Source: an uncultured Eubacteriales bacterium (GTDB lineage: Bacteria > Bacillota > Clostridia > Peptostreptococcales > Anaerovoracaceae). Taken from it: a stretch of 31,647 nucleotides of DNA. Of this stretch, positions 1-7,215 are shown piece by piece; position 1 is the stretch's first letter, and each line of letters starts with the position of its first letter. The translations under genes were made by a program, and so were the position numbers. The stretch spans positions 1-31,647 of the forward strand of contig CAJLHL010000012.1 of the NCBI GenBank assembly GCA_905206455.1. The letters run 5' to 3'. Below the pieces are notes generated by a model. It was given only the letters and a program-made list of their open reading frames with translations. It had not been told where the DNA came from and did no database searches.

Positions 1-1162
1 CCACACTCTGCAGACCGATCCCATGCATTTCCCGGTCCTGCTTCGTAGTCATCAGAAGATTTTCTCCTCTGCACAGACTGCCTTCAAACGTATTCCTGAT
101 ATCCAGAGCCAACTGCTTTCCGCTGCATCTCAAACTGACGCGTATTTCTTTATCCGGAGCCTGCTGCGCGGCTTCCACCGCATTGTCCAAAAGATTCCCG
201 AGAACACAGGTCAGATCAAAATCCGGAAGAAAAAGCTCCCTGGAAAGACAGACATCGCATGATACATGAATACCCTTTTGCCGGGCCGCCGAAACTTTAT
301 TGCCGAGAATACTATCTACCACCGGACTTCCCGTATGAAAATCCACCCGATTCTCACACAGATGGTTCATTTTCCGCAGATAATCGAGTCCCTTCTCCGA
401 ATTTCCTTCTTTTAAATAATACTCCAGCACCGTGAAGTGATTGACCATGTCGTGGCGAAAGATCCGCAGACTGTTGATCGAAGCCGCTGCGGGACCGGTA
501 TTTCCCGTCGCACTTTTTCCCGGAAATATTTCCCACTGTGTCTGCTCTTTGTAATAAGCCGCCGTATGAAAATAAAAGGCGAGGGCGATGCCGTTTACCG
601 CCATAATGCACAGAGAACATCCGATCAGATGCGGCGCCGAAACCCCGCTGTCCGCGAGAATGCTCAGAAGATACAGAGACGCCGCCGGAATCCCCGCGAT
701 CATCAGAATATATCCCGCAGGAATCGCCCGAAAGGAATAACTGCGGCGCTTTTCCGACGTGAAGAACCTCATCAGCGCCACGAGTGTCAGCTTGGATGCA
801 AAGCAGCTCCAGACACAATGCGTGCCTCTTTCCGTACAGCCGCACAGGAAGAGAAACACCATGTCGCTGAATACCACAGCCGCGGCGGTATAAAAAGCGG
901 CACAGAATTTTGTTCCCAGTCCCGACGAATAACAAAAGGTAATCGCCGTCAGAAGGATCATATGACCGGTCAGATAAGTTGTCGCATTCAATTTCAGGAA
1001 ACAGGCCATCAGATGGAAGATATAATAAAGAATATATCCCATATATTCCATCGGCTGGACCTTAAAAGGAGCATCGAAGAAACAGCACATCATCTTTCGG
1101 ATGACAACCACTCCGATCAGCTCCGCGATCATAAAAAGAATATAAGTTTCGAATTCTCTCAT
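1..1162 (-). CDS. GHKL-family sensor histidine kinase, partial (C-terminal end off window)
   Basis: The open frame starts at ATG 1162 (GGGAGAG about 10 nt upstream) and runs off the left edge with 387 codons visible. The first ~200 residues are a hydrophobic multi-helix membrane sensor region. After it comes the H-box FRHDMVNHF with the likely phospho-accepting His237. The N-box GNLLDNAVEAA (Asn327) follows, and near the edge the G-box MHGIGLQSV. This order and the RHDMVNH form are typical of AgrC/HATPase_c_5 GHKL kinases, which sense a peptide or other extracellular signal and phosphorylate a LytTR-type regulator. Only a short C-terminal stretch is missing. No partner regulator is in the window, so signal and target are unknown. 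Confidence 0.85.
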   Translation of the reverse strand, partial: MREFETYILFMIAELIGVVVIRKMMCCFFDAPFKVQPMEYMGYILYYIFHLMACFLKLNATTYLTGHMILLTAITFCYSSGLGTKFCAAFYTAAAVVFSDMVFLFLCGCTERGTHCVWSCFASKLTLVALMRFFTSEKRRSYSFRAIPAGYILMIAGIPAASLYLLSILADSGVSAPHLIGCSLCIMAVNGIALAFYFHTAAYYKEQTQWEIFPGKSATGNTGPAAASINSLRIFRHDMVNHFTVLEYYLKEGNSEKGLDYLRKMNHLCENRVDFHTGSPVVDSILGNKVSAARQKGIHVSCDVCLSRELFLPDFDLTCVLGNLLDNAVEAAQQAPDKEIRVSLRCSGKQLALDIRNTFEGSLCRGENLLMTTKQDREMHGIGLQSV

Positions 1163-1187
1163 CACTGCAATACTCTCCCGCTGCCGA

Positions 1188-1237
1188 ACAACAAAACAAG
1201 CGCTCCACCCGCATCAGCAGGTAGAAGCGCCTGAAAA
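1188..1237 (-). terminator. Probable intrinsic terminator of ppdK
   Basis: Just past the ppdK stop, the minus strand has GCGCTTC...GGAGCGC with an imperfect stem and a ~9-nt loop, followed by TTGTTTTGTTGTT. It lies between ppdK and the kinase start. A T-rich run on the other side (GTTTTTTC before the hairpin on the minus strand) is also present. The stem contains mismatches, so strength is uncertain. Confidence 0.55.
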
Positions 1238-1257
1238 AACAAAGTTTCTCTACGTGA

Positions 1258-3882
1258 CTAACGAGGATACTTGATCTGCGCATGCGCCGCAGCCAGTCTC
1301 GCAATAGGCACTCTGAACGGGGAGCATGAAACATAATCCAGTCCTACTCTATGGAAAAATTCTACAGAGGAAGGATCTCCGCCGTGCTCTCCGCATACGC
1401 CCAGATGAATATCCGGTCTCTGCTTTCTGCCCAGTTCTACGGCCAACTCAACCAGTTTGCCGACGCCTTTTTGGTCAAACCGTTCGAACGGATCATTTTC
1501 AAAAATCTTCTTTTCATAGTATTCCGGCAGGAACTTTCCGGCATCGTCACGGCTGAAACCGAAAGTCATCTGTGTCAGATCGTTTGTACCGAAGCTGAAG
1601 AATTCCGCTTCCTTCGCGATCTCATCCGCTGTAAGAGCCGCGCGTGGAATCTCAATCATCGTACCTACGTGATATCTGAGCTCCGCTCCCGCCTCTTCGA
1701 TAACTTTATCTGCCGTAGCTACTACGATATCCTTTACATATTTCAGTTCCTTCTCTTCCCCTGTCAGAGGAATCATGATTTCCGGAACAATCGTATATTC
1801 CGTTTCTTTATTTACTTTGATCGCAGCTTCGATGATGGCTCTGGCCTGCATTGCCGCGATTTCCGGATATGTAACCGCGAGTCTGCAGCCTCTGTGGCCC
1901 ATCATCGGGTTGAGTTCCTGTAGTCCGACTACCGTGCTCTTAAGGTCTTCAAAGCTGATGCCCATCGTCTTGGCCAGTTCAGCGATCGCTTCCTCTTCTT
2001 TCGGAAGGAATTCGTGAAGCGGCGGGTCGAGAAGACGTACCGTAACCGGTCTGTCGCCCATCACTCTGTAGATCTTTTCGAAGTCGCCTCTCTGCATCGG
2101 CAGCAGTTTTTCCAGCGCCTTTTCTCTCTGCTCCTTGGTACTTGCGACGATCATTTCGCGCACTGCAGGGATTCGATCTTCCTCAAAGAACATGTGCTCC
2201 GTTCTCGTCAGTCCGATTCCCTCTGCGCCGAATCCGATGGCCTGAGCCGCATCCGGTTCGTTGTCGGCATTTGTACGGACCTTTAATTTTCTGACTTCGT
2301 CCGCCCAGCCCATGACGATTTCAAAGTCGCCGGTGATCTGTGCCGGTTCCGTCGGAATCTGGCCGATATAGACATTTCCTGTGGAACCGTCGATGGACAT
2401 GAAATCACCCTCTTTGAGGATATGTCCGTCGACCTTCAGAGTCTTTGTATCTTCATCGATGGAAATCGCTCCGCAGCCGCTGACACAGCAGGTACCCATA
2501 CCTCTTGCCACTACTGCGGCGTGAGACGTCATGCCGCCTCTGCAGGTGAGGATTCCCTGTGCCGCTGCCATACCCTCGATATCCTCCGGAGAAGTCTCCA
2601 ATCGAACCAGAAGAACCGGACCGTCCGCCGCAGCTTCTTTCGCATCCTCCGCGGTGAAGTAGATCGCACCGCAGGCAGCGCCCGGAGAAGCCGCCAGACC
2701 GGCAGCCACCGGCTTTGCCGCTTTCAGCGCATCTGCGTTGAACTGAGGATGGAGTACGGAATCCAGCTGCTTCGGCTCTACTTTGAGGATCGCTTCTTCC
2801 TTCGTGCACAGCCCTTCCTCTACCAGAGCCACCGCAATTCTGAGCGCGGAAGCTGCCGTTCTCTTTCCGTTTCTCGTCTGAAGCATGTAAAGCTTACCTC
2901 TTTCGATGGTAAACTCCATGTCCTGCATATCCTTATAGTGATTTTCCAGTTTATCTGCGATTTCCTTGAATTCTCTGTAGACTTCGGGCATAATCTCAGC
3001 CATCTCATCGATAGTATGCGGCGTACGGATGCCTGCAACTACGTCTTCGCCCTGAGCGTTCATGAGAAACTCACCGAACAGAGCCTTTTCTCCTGTAGCA
3101 GGATTTCGCGTAAACGCCACGCCCGTACCGGAATCGTCACCCCAGTTGCCGAATACCATGGACTGCACATTTACCGCCGTCCCCCAGCTACCCGGAATAT
3201 CGTTCATCTTCCGGTAGGCATTGGCTCTCGGATTATCCCAGCTGCGGAATACCGCCTTGACGGATTCCATCAGCTGTGTCTTCGGATCCTGAGGGAAATC
3301 CACGCCCATCTTTTCTTTGTAATATTCTTTAAAATGCGCTACGAGCTGTTTCATATCGTCTGCACTCAGCTCTGCATCATATTTCACGCCGCGCTCTGCC
3401 TTTAACTGATCGATATATTTTTCAAAATCGGATTTTGGGAGTTCCATAACGACATCGGAAAACATCTGAATGAATCTTCTGTAAGAGTCGTATACGAATC
3501 TCGGATTATTTGTAAGAGCAATCATCCCCTCCGCAACCGTATCATTGATGCCGAGGTTGAGAATAGTATCCATCATACCCGGCATGGACGCTCTCGCACC
3601 CGAACGCACTGAAACGAGAAGCGGGTTTTCGGCATTTCCGAATTTTTTACCCGTAATTTCTTCAAGCTTTGCCATATAAGCAATGATATCGCTCTCGATT
3701 TCCGGAGCGATCGTTCTGCCGTCATCATAATATCGGTTACACGCTTCCGTAGTGATCGTAAATCCCTGCGGCACCGGCATGCCCAGATTCGTCATCTCAG
3801 CCAGGTTCGCACCTTTGCCGCCGAGAAGTTCTCTCATGTCTGCATTACCTTCTGTAAACAGATACAGATACTTTGTACTCAT
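1258..3882 (-). CDS. ppdK: Pyruvate, phosphate dikinase
   Basis: This 874-residue protein interconverts pyruvate + ATP + Pi and phosphoenolpyruvate + AMP + PPi in the cytoplasm, a key glycolytic/gluconeogenic step in many anaerobes. The N-terminal ATP-grasp region begins with GGKGANLAEMTNLGMPVPQG. The phosphohistidine swivel motif GGMTSHAAVVARGMG carries the catalytic His454, with the regulatory-type Thr two residues earlier. The C-terminal PEP-binding barrel ends with GVCGEHGGDPSS. Length matches the bacterial family (about 870-880). ATG 3882 has GAGAGGA upstream. A single-gene unit is likely, with its own extended -10 promoter and a hairpin after the stop. Confidence 0.97.
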   Translation of the reverse strand: MSTKYLYLFTEGNADMRELLGGKGANLAEMTNLGMPVPQGFTITTEACNRYYDDGRTIAPEIESDIIAYMAKLEEITGKKFGNAENPLLVSVRSGARASMPGMMDTILNLGINDTVAEGMIALTNNPRFVYDSYRRFIQMFSDVVMELPKSDFEKYIDQLKAERGVKYDAELSADDMKQLVAHFKEYYKEKMGVDFPQDPKTQLMESVKAVFRSWDNPRANAYRKMNDIPGSWGTAVNVQSMVFGNWGDDSGTGVAFTRNPATGEKALFGEFLMNAQGEDVVAGIRTPHTIDEMAEIMPEVYREFKEIADKLENHYKDMQDMEFTIERGKLYMLQTRNGKRTAASALRIAVALVEEGLCTKEEAILKVEPKQLDSVLHPQFNADALKAAKPVAAGLAASPGAACGAIYFTAEDAKEAAADGPVLLVRLETSPEDIEGMAAAQGILTCRGGMTSHAAVVARGMGTCCVSGCGAISIDEDTKTLKVDGHILKEGDFMSIDGSTGNVYIGQIPTEPAQITGDFEIVMGWADEVRKLKVRTNADNEPDAAQAIGFGAEGIGLTRTEHMFFEEDRIPAVREMIVASTKEQREKALEKLLPMQRGDFEKIYRVMGDRPVTVRLLDPPLHEFLPKEEEAIAELAKTMGISFEDLKSTVVGLQELNPMMGHRGCRLAVTYPEIAAMQARAIIEAAIKVNKETEYTIVPEIMIPLTGEEKELKYVKDIVVATADKVIEEAGAELRYHVGTMIEIPRAALTADEIAKEAEFFSFGTNDLTQMTFGFSRDDAGKFLPEYYEKKIFENDPFERFDQKGVGKLVELAVELGRKQRPDIHLGVCGEHGGDPSSVEFFHRVGLDYVSCSPFRVPIARLAAAHAQIKYPR

Positions 3883-3931
3883 TGTCTTTGAAATCCTCTC
3901 TAATTGATTAGTTTTACAAGTTACTTCGAAT

Positions 3932-3940
3932 ATTATAACA
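3932..3940 (-). promoter_or_regulatory. Extended -10 promoter of ppdK
   Basis: On the minus strand TGTTATAAT is a perfect extended -10 (TG-n-TATAAT), about 50 nt upstream of the ppdK ATG. No good -35 lies 17 nt further upstream, which is common for extended -10 promoters. A ribosome binding site GAGAGGA sits at 3894-3900. Confidence 0.6.
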
Positions 3941-3992
3941 CAAAAATGATTCTTTGTTTATTCTTTTATTCTTTACTTTAAGGGAATTGTGT

Positions 3993-4649
3993 TCAATAAT
4001 TGTACTTTATCTGCAGATTCCGTTCTTTTTCCTCCGGTGTCTCGATGCTGCTGACAGAAATCTCGTAGGCGGTGCGCATTTCATATGCTCCGCCGGCCGT
4101 CTGCTTCCGGTAGTCTCTGCTCTGAAAGCGGCCGTTGACCCGGATTCTGCTTCCTGGAGGCAGGGAGGCTGCGAACGCCGCGCTGCGGCCCCAGATGATG
4201 CAGGGAATATAATCCGACTTTCCGTAACGCCGATTGACAGCGAGCATGACGTCGCAGATTTCCCTTCCCAGAGGGGAAATGCGGTGCACCGGCTGCCTGC
4301 ACACAAATCCCTCCAGAGTTACGCTGTTGTCGCCGCATTCGGACCGCCCGCACCCGCCGATTCTATGACAGAACACGAAAACTCTGAGGTGCATTTTATC
4401 GGCGTCGCGCTGATTATACGTCCGGATCTGTCCCTGTACCGTAACAAAACTGCCCCTTTCGGCGGAAAGTCCGGCGATGTCCAGAAGACGCCGGGAAATC
4501 AGCACACGGATTTCATCCTGACGCCCGCTCCTGCGCACGATCCCCAGCTGAAATAGAAAAAACTCCTCGCCGAAGGAAGAATGGCTGTAGACAGGCGGTT
4601 CCGTCACCTCTCCTGAAAGGAAAACGCTGTTTGTCTCCTCACCGGTCAT
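3993..4649 (-). CDS. SSB-like protein with two OB folds
   Basis: A 218-residue protein with two successive OB-fold-like halves. The first (about residues 8-95) begins VFLSGEVTEPPVYS. The second (about 103-205) has the SSB-like signature CDVMLAVNRRYGKSDYIPC followed by IIWG. It lacks the acidic C-terminal tip (DDDIPF type) of housekeeping SSB and so is probably an accessory single-strand binding protein. I chose ATG 4649 because AAGGAG lies 9 nt upstream; a longer frame to 4838 would overlap the deacetylase fragment. It starts 4 nt after that gene's stop, so it is likely translated from the deacetylase transcript once the gene is whole. What DNA transaction it serves is not known. Confidence 0.75.
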   Translation of the reverse strand: MTGEETNSVFLSGEVTEPPVYSHSSFGEEFFLFQLGIVRRSGRQDEIRVLISRRLLDIAGLSAERGSFVTVQGQIRTYNQRDADKMHLRVFVFCHRIGGCGRSECGDNSVTLEGFVCRQPVHRISPLGREICDVMLAVNRRYGKSDYIPCIIWGRSAAFAASLPPGSRIRVNGRFQSRDYRKQTAGGAYEMRTAYEISVSSIETPEEKERNLQIKYNY

Positions 4650-4653
4650 CACA

Positions 4654-5025
4654 TCATTCTCCTTCCTGCGGCTGCGCAGTTCCCGATCGCTGCGGCGCCT
4701 GCGCTTCATCAGAGACCGCCGGTCCGCCGGACGGCAGATCCTGTGAAGAAGCGGCTTCTGTTCCGTCTGTTCCGTCTGTTTCGCCGGTATCTCCGTCGCT
4801 GATCTGAATGCCGTTGTTATCGATGTGATAATTCTCATGATAAATCAGATCGTTTATTTTTACGATTTCATAACCGCTGTTTTTCAGATTATCCAATACC
4901 TGCGGCAGATATTCCAGCACATGCTGCGCATTATTGTGGAATAATATAATGGATCCGTCTTTCACGTTGCGGCTGACCCGTTCCACAATCTGTGCGGTGC
5001 TGATGTCTTTCCAGTCGAGACTGTC
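4654..5025 (-). CDS. Polysaccharide deacetylase (PdaB-like), C-terminal part of interrupted gene
   Basis: This frame has no start signal of its own; an in-frame TGA lies just upstream, inside the inserted element. It encodes DSLDWKDISTAQIVERV, then GSIILFHNNAQH (catalytic motif 5, His202 of the restored protein), the LPQVLDNLKNSGYE segment and a NYHIDNNGIQI end typical of clostridial PdaB-like deacetylases. A low-complexity tail rich in Gly, Thr, Asp and Ser follows. The missing N-terminal part lies at 8614-9252. Joining the two at the GA core (5024-5025 with 8735-8736) gives a 295-residue protein without a frameshift. Whether the fragment is translated alone (GTG 4986 is possible) is doubtful. 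Confidence 0.9.
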   Translation of the reverse strand, partial: DSLDWKDISTAQIVERVSRNVKDGSIILFHNNAQHVLEYLPQVLDNLKNSGYEIVKINDLIYHENYHIDNNGIQISDGDTGETDGTDGTEAASSQDLPSGGPAVSDEAQAPQRSGTAQPQEGE

Positions 5026-5046
5026 AGCGTGTGCCCCGCTGGAAAA
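5006..5046. other. attR-like junction of the recombinase element (P arm / B' arm)
   Basis: On the gene (minus) strand the core GA occupies 5025-5024. The B' arm lies at 5006-5023 and continues the deacetylase frame. The element-side P arm at 5026-5046 reads AGCGTGTGCCCCGCTGGAA on the plus strand. That arm is the inverted counterpart of the P' arm at 8714-8734 (17 of 21 positions identical), as expected when an imperfectly palindromic attP has been split by integration. Confidence 0.8.
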
Positions 5047-5063
5047 TCATTTTTTTCCGCAAT

Positions 5064-5088
5064 CAAAAAACCGGCCGACAGGCCGGTC
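5064..5088 (-). terminator. Intrinsic terminator after ridA
   Basis: The minus strand has GACCGGCC-TGTC-GGCCGGTTTTTT: a stem of six perfect G-C pairs (5071-5076 with 5081-5086), a 4-nt loop and a six-T tail. It lies 8-30 nt past the ridA stop and inside the element, right beside attR. It would stop element transcription before the deacetylase 3' fragment and the SSB-like gene. Confidence 0.9.
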
Positions 5089-5095
5089 TTCTGAT

Positions 5096-5467
5096 TTATT
5101 TCACTGCGATGCATTCGATTTCCACCTTGCAGCCTTTCGGAATCGCCGCCACCTCAACGCAGCTTCTCGCGGGATAAGGCGCTTTAAAACGGGAAGCGTA
5201 AACTTCATTCATCGCCGCAAAATCGCTGAGATCCGATAGGAATACCGATGTTTTGATTACATTTTCCATCGTCATGCCGTTTTCCGCCAGAATATTTTCA
5301 ATATTAGAAAGGGACTGGGCCGTCTGTTCTGCGATCGTTTCTGCGATCATTCCCGTGGACGGATCCACAGGAATCTGTCCCGAGACGAATACCGTACCGC
5401 CGCTGACGAGAGCCTGGGAATAAGGTCCGATCGCTGCCGGAGCTTTGTCTGTGCTCAATACTTTCAT
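5096..5467 (-). CDS. ridA: RidA family enamine/imine deaminase
   Basis: A 123-residue RidA (YjgF/YER057c/UK114) protein, full length for the family. RidA hydrolyses the reactive 2-aminocrotonate/2-iminobutyrate released by PLP dehydratases to 2-ketobutyrate and ammonia, protecting other PLP enzymes. Family residues are present: Tyr16 in IGPYSQA, the substrate-binding Arg101 in PARSCVEVA and Glu118 in VEIECIAV. ATG 5467 is preceded by GGAGGAG at good spacing. It follows ilvA by 94 nt on the same strand, and RidA acts directly on the product of IlvA, so the pair forms a coherent two-step unit. It lies within the recombinase element. Confidence 0.95.
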   Translation of the reverse strand: MKVLSTDKAPAAIGPYSQALVSGGTVFVSGQIPVDPSTGMIAETIAEQTAQSLSNIENILAENGMTMENVIKTSVFLSDLSDFAAMNEVYASRFKAPYPARSCVEVAAIPKGCKVEIECIAVK

Positions 5468-5561
5468 TTCTTCTCCTCCGATTACCGTTCGATCTTTCGA
5501 TCTGCAACTTCTCACTGTCCCGCCGACGTCAAAGCGGCGGACACTTCTTCTGCTTTCGTTC

Positions 5562-6767
5562 TCACACCCGCTCAGAGACCAGATGAAAACCGGCTTTTGT
5601 GAGTTCCGATTCGATGAGCTGGATCTGTTCAAAATCTCTGGTTTCCAGACCTAATTTCAGATAGCAGCTGGTGATCGCCATATTCGCATCCGAACGGTCG
5701 TGATACACCGCAACCACATTTCCTCCGCAGGAGGCGATGATCTCCGACACATCCTGAAGCTGCCCCGGCTTGTCCGTCAGCGCGATGGTCAGATTGACAT
5801 TTCTCCCGCTGGTGACGAGACCTCTGGTAATCACCCGGCTGAGAATATTCACGTCGATATTTCCTCCGGAAACGATGCTGACCACCTTCTTTTCCCGGAC
5901 TGGAAGCTTATCGAACAGCACGGCCGCTGTGCTCACCGCGCCAGCCCCTTCTGCGATCACTTTCTGCTTCTCCAGCAGAGCCAGAATCGCCGCGGCGATC
6001 TCGTCCTCACTGACGGTGACGATATCGTCCACATACTGATTCACCATCTGATAGGTGATATCGCCGGGATGCTTTACCGCAATCCCGTCGGCAAAAGTGG
6101 CCGCGGTCTCCAGTGTGATGGCTTCTCCCGCTCTGCGGCTTTCAAACATGCTGGCGGAACCTGCCGCCTGTACGCCGTAGACCTTGATATCCGGTCTGAG
6201 ATTTTTTACGGCGCAGGCCACACCCGAAATCAGGCCGCCGCCGCCCACCGGAACGATGACCGCATCCACCCCTTCCAGGGAGTCGAGAATTTCCAGACCG
6301 ATGGTTCCCTGTCCGGCGATGACTTCCTCATCGTCAAATGGATGGATAAATGTCGCGCCGGTCTCTTCCTGCACCTGAATCGCTTTCGCGTAAGCATCAT
6401 CATAGACTCCCTTGACGAGACACACTTCCGCCCCCAGCTGCTTTGTGGCTTCCACTTTGCTGATCGGCGCGCCGTCCGGCATGTAGATCACCGATCTGAT
6501 CCCGTTCCGGGACGCCGCCATCGCCACACCCTGCGCGTGATTTCCCGCACTGCAGGCGATGATCCCCCGGGTCTTCTCTTCCTCCGTGAGCTGGCTGATT
6601 TTATAATACGCGCCCCGCAGTTTAAAACTTCCCGTCTCCTGCAGATTCTCTGTCTTGAGATAGAGTTCACACTGACCGGACAATTTCGTGGCCTTTATGA
6701 GATCCGTCTTTCGCGCCACATTTTTCAAAACAAAAGCCGCATGGTATATTTTATCAAGTGTTAACAT
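5562..6767 (-). CDS. ilvA: Threonine ammonia-lyase with ACT domain
   Basis: A 401-residue PLP fold-type II enzyme that deaminates L-threonine to 2-oxobutyrate and ammonia, feeding isoleucine synthesis or propionate/ATP-yielding catabolism. The PLP lysine is Lys49 in ETGSFKLRGAYYK. SAGNHAQGVA and the phosphate-binding loop VPVGGGGLISG follow. From about residue 325 there is a single ACT-type regulatory domain (NLTIALTDKPGQLQDVSEI). This corresponds to the medium-length form of the family. ATG 6767 has GGAGG 7 nt upstream. It is the first gene of the ilvA-ridA unit and diverges from the recombinase operon. Its position within a recombinase element next to hom, which acts earlier in threonine biosynthesis, is notable. 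Confidence 0.95.
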   Translation of the reverse strand: MLTLDKIYHAAFVLKNVARKTDLIKATKLSGQCELYLKTENLQETGSFKLRGAYYKISQLTEEEKTRGIIACSAGNHAQGVAMAASRNGIRSVIYMPDGAPISKVEATKQLGAEVCLVKGVYDDAYAKAIQVQEETGATFIHPFDDEEVIAGQGTIGLEILDSLEGVDAVIVPVGGGGLISGVACAVKNLRPDIKVYGVQAAGSASMFESRRAGEAITLETAATFADGIAVKHPGDITYQMVNQYVDDIVTVSEDEIAAAILALLEKQKVIAEGAGAVSTAAVLFDKLPVREKKVVSIVSGGNIDVNILSRVITRGLVTSGRNVNLTIALTDKPGQLQDVSEIIASCGGNVVAVYHDRSDANMAITSCYLKLGLETRDFEQIQLIESELTKAGFHLVSERV

Positions 6768-6817
6768 CTTCTGGCCTCCATAATAATATTTTCTCAGTTA
6801 TGATACCACAGAAATCA

Positions 6818-6846
6818 GCATATTTGCTTTCAAAATCCAATACAAT
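6818..6846 (+). promoter_or_regulatory. Candidate sigma-E-type promoter of the recombinase operon
   Basis: On the plus strand CATATTT (ATA at 6820-6822) is followed after 16 nt by AATACAAT (6839-6846). The known sigma-E consensus of Bacillus is ATA, 16-18 nt, CATACAnT; this matches at all but the first -10 base. It would start transcription about 80 nt before the small ORF at 6931. The area is AT-rich, so a chance match is possible. Confidence 0.45.
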
Positions 6847-6930
6847 AAAAAAAACGGATACATATTACCGATAAAACTCCGCCGAAACCGCAAGTGAGGC
6901 GAAGATAAGACTCTACAGGAGAAAACAATC

Positions 6931-7215
6931 ATGGGGAAAAAAAGAAATCAGCCGGAAGTGCTATCTCCGGATCTCCCGGACACTTCTAAATCTGAAAAAG
7001 AAAAAAAACAACCGTCAGAATTTTCGTTTTTCTGCCGAAAAACGTCGGACAAATCCGGGAATTATCACTTTTCCCGCGACGACGGAGAGGAAGTCTGCTA
7101 TACCGCGGCGCATCACGGCACAGATCCCCGCCGGCTCTCTCCTCCGGACGCCGCCGAGATCCTCCGTCTGCTGACGCCCATCCTCTCCGAAAAAAGGCAG
7201 GAGGCGGAGAATTGA
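6931..7215 (+). CDS. Small hydrophilic protein coupled to the recombinase
   Basis: A 94-residue highly charged protein with no family I recognise. Its N-terminal third is rich in Lys, Ser and Pro. The middle has FSFFCRKTSDKSGNYHFSRDD, and the C-terminal part is helical-looking (DAAEILRLLTPILSEKR). ATG 6931 has AGGAGA about 8-10 nt upstream. The stop overlaps the recombinase start (ATTGA), which implies translational coupling. Location suggests an accessory factor of the recombinase, possibly a recombination directionality factor or a regulator, but nothing in the sequence proves it. Confidence 0.7.
   Translation: MGKKRNQPEVLSPDLPDTSKSEKEKKQPSEFSFFCRKTSDKSGNYHFSRDDGEEVCYTAAHHGTDPRRLSPPDAAEILRLLTPILSEKRQEAEN

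Noticed and set aside
437..1234. Plus-strand open frame of 265 codons
   Set aside because: It lies opposite the GHKL kinase, whose H-, N- and G-boxes are clear.
5700..6764. Plus-strand open frame of 354 codons opposite ilvA
   Set aside because: It is the antisense shadow of a well-conserved gene; composition is rich in His, Arg and Ser.
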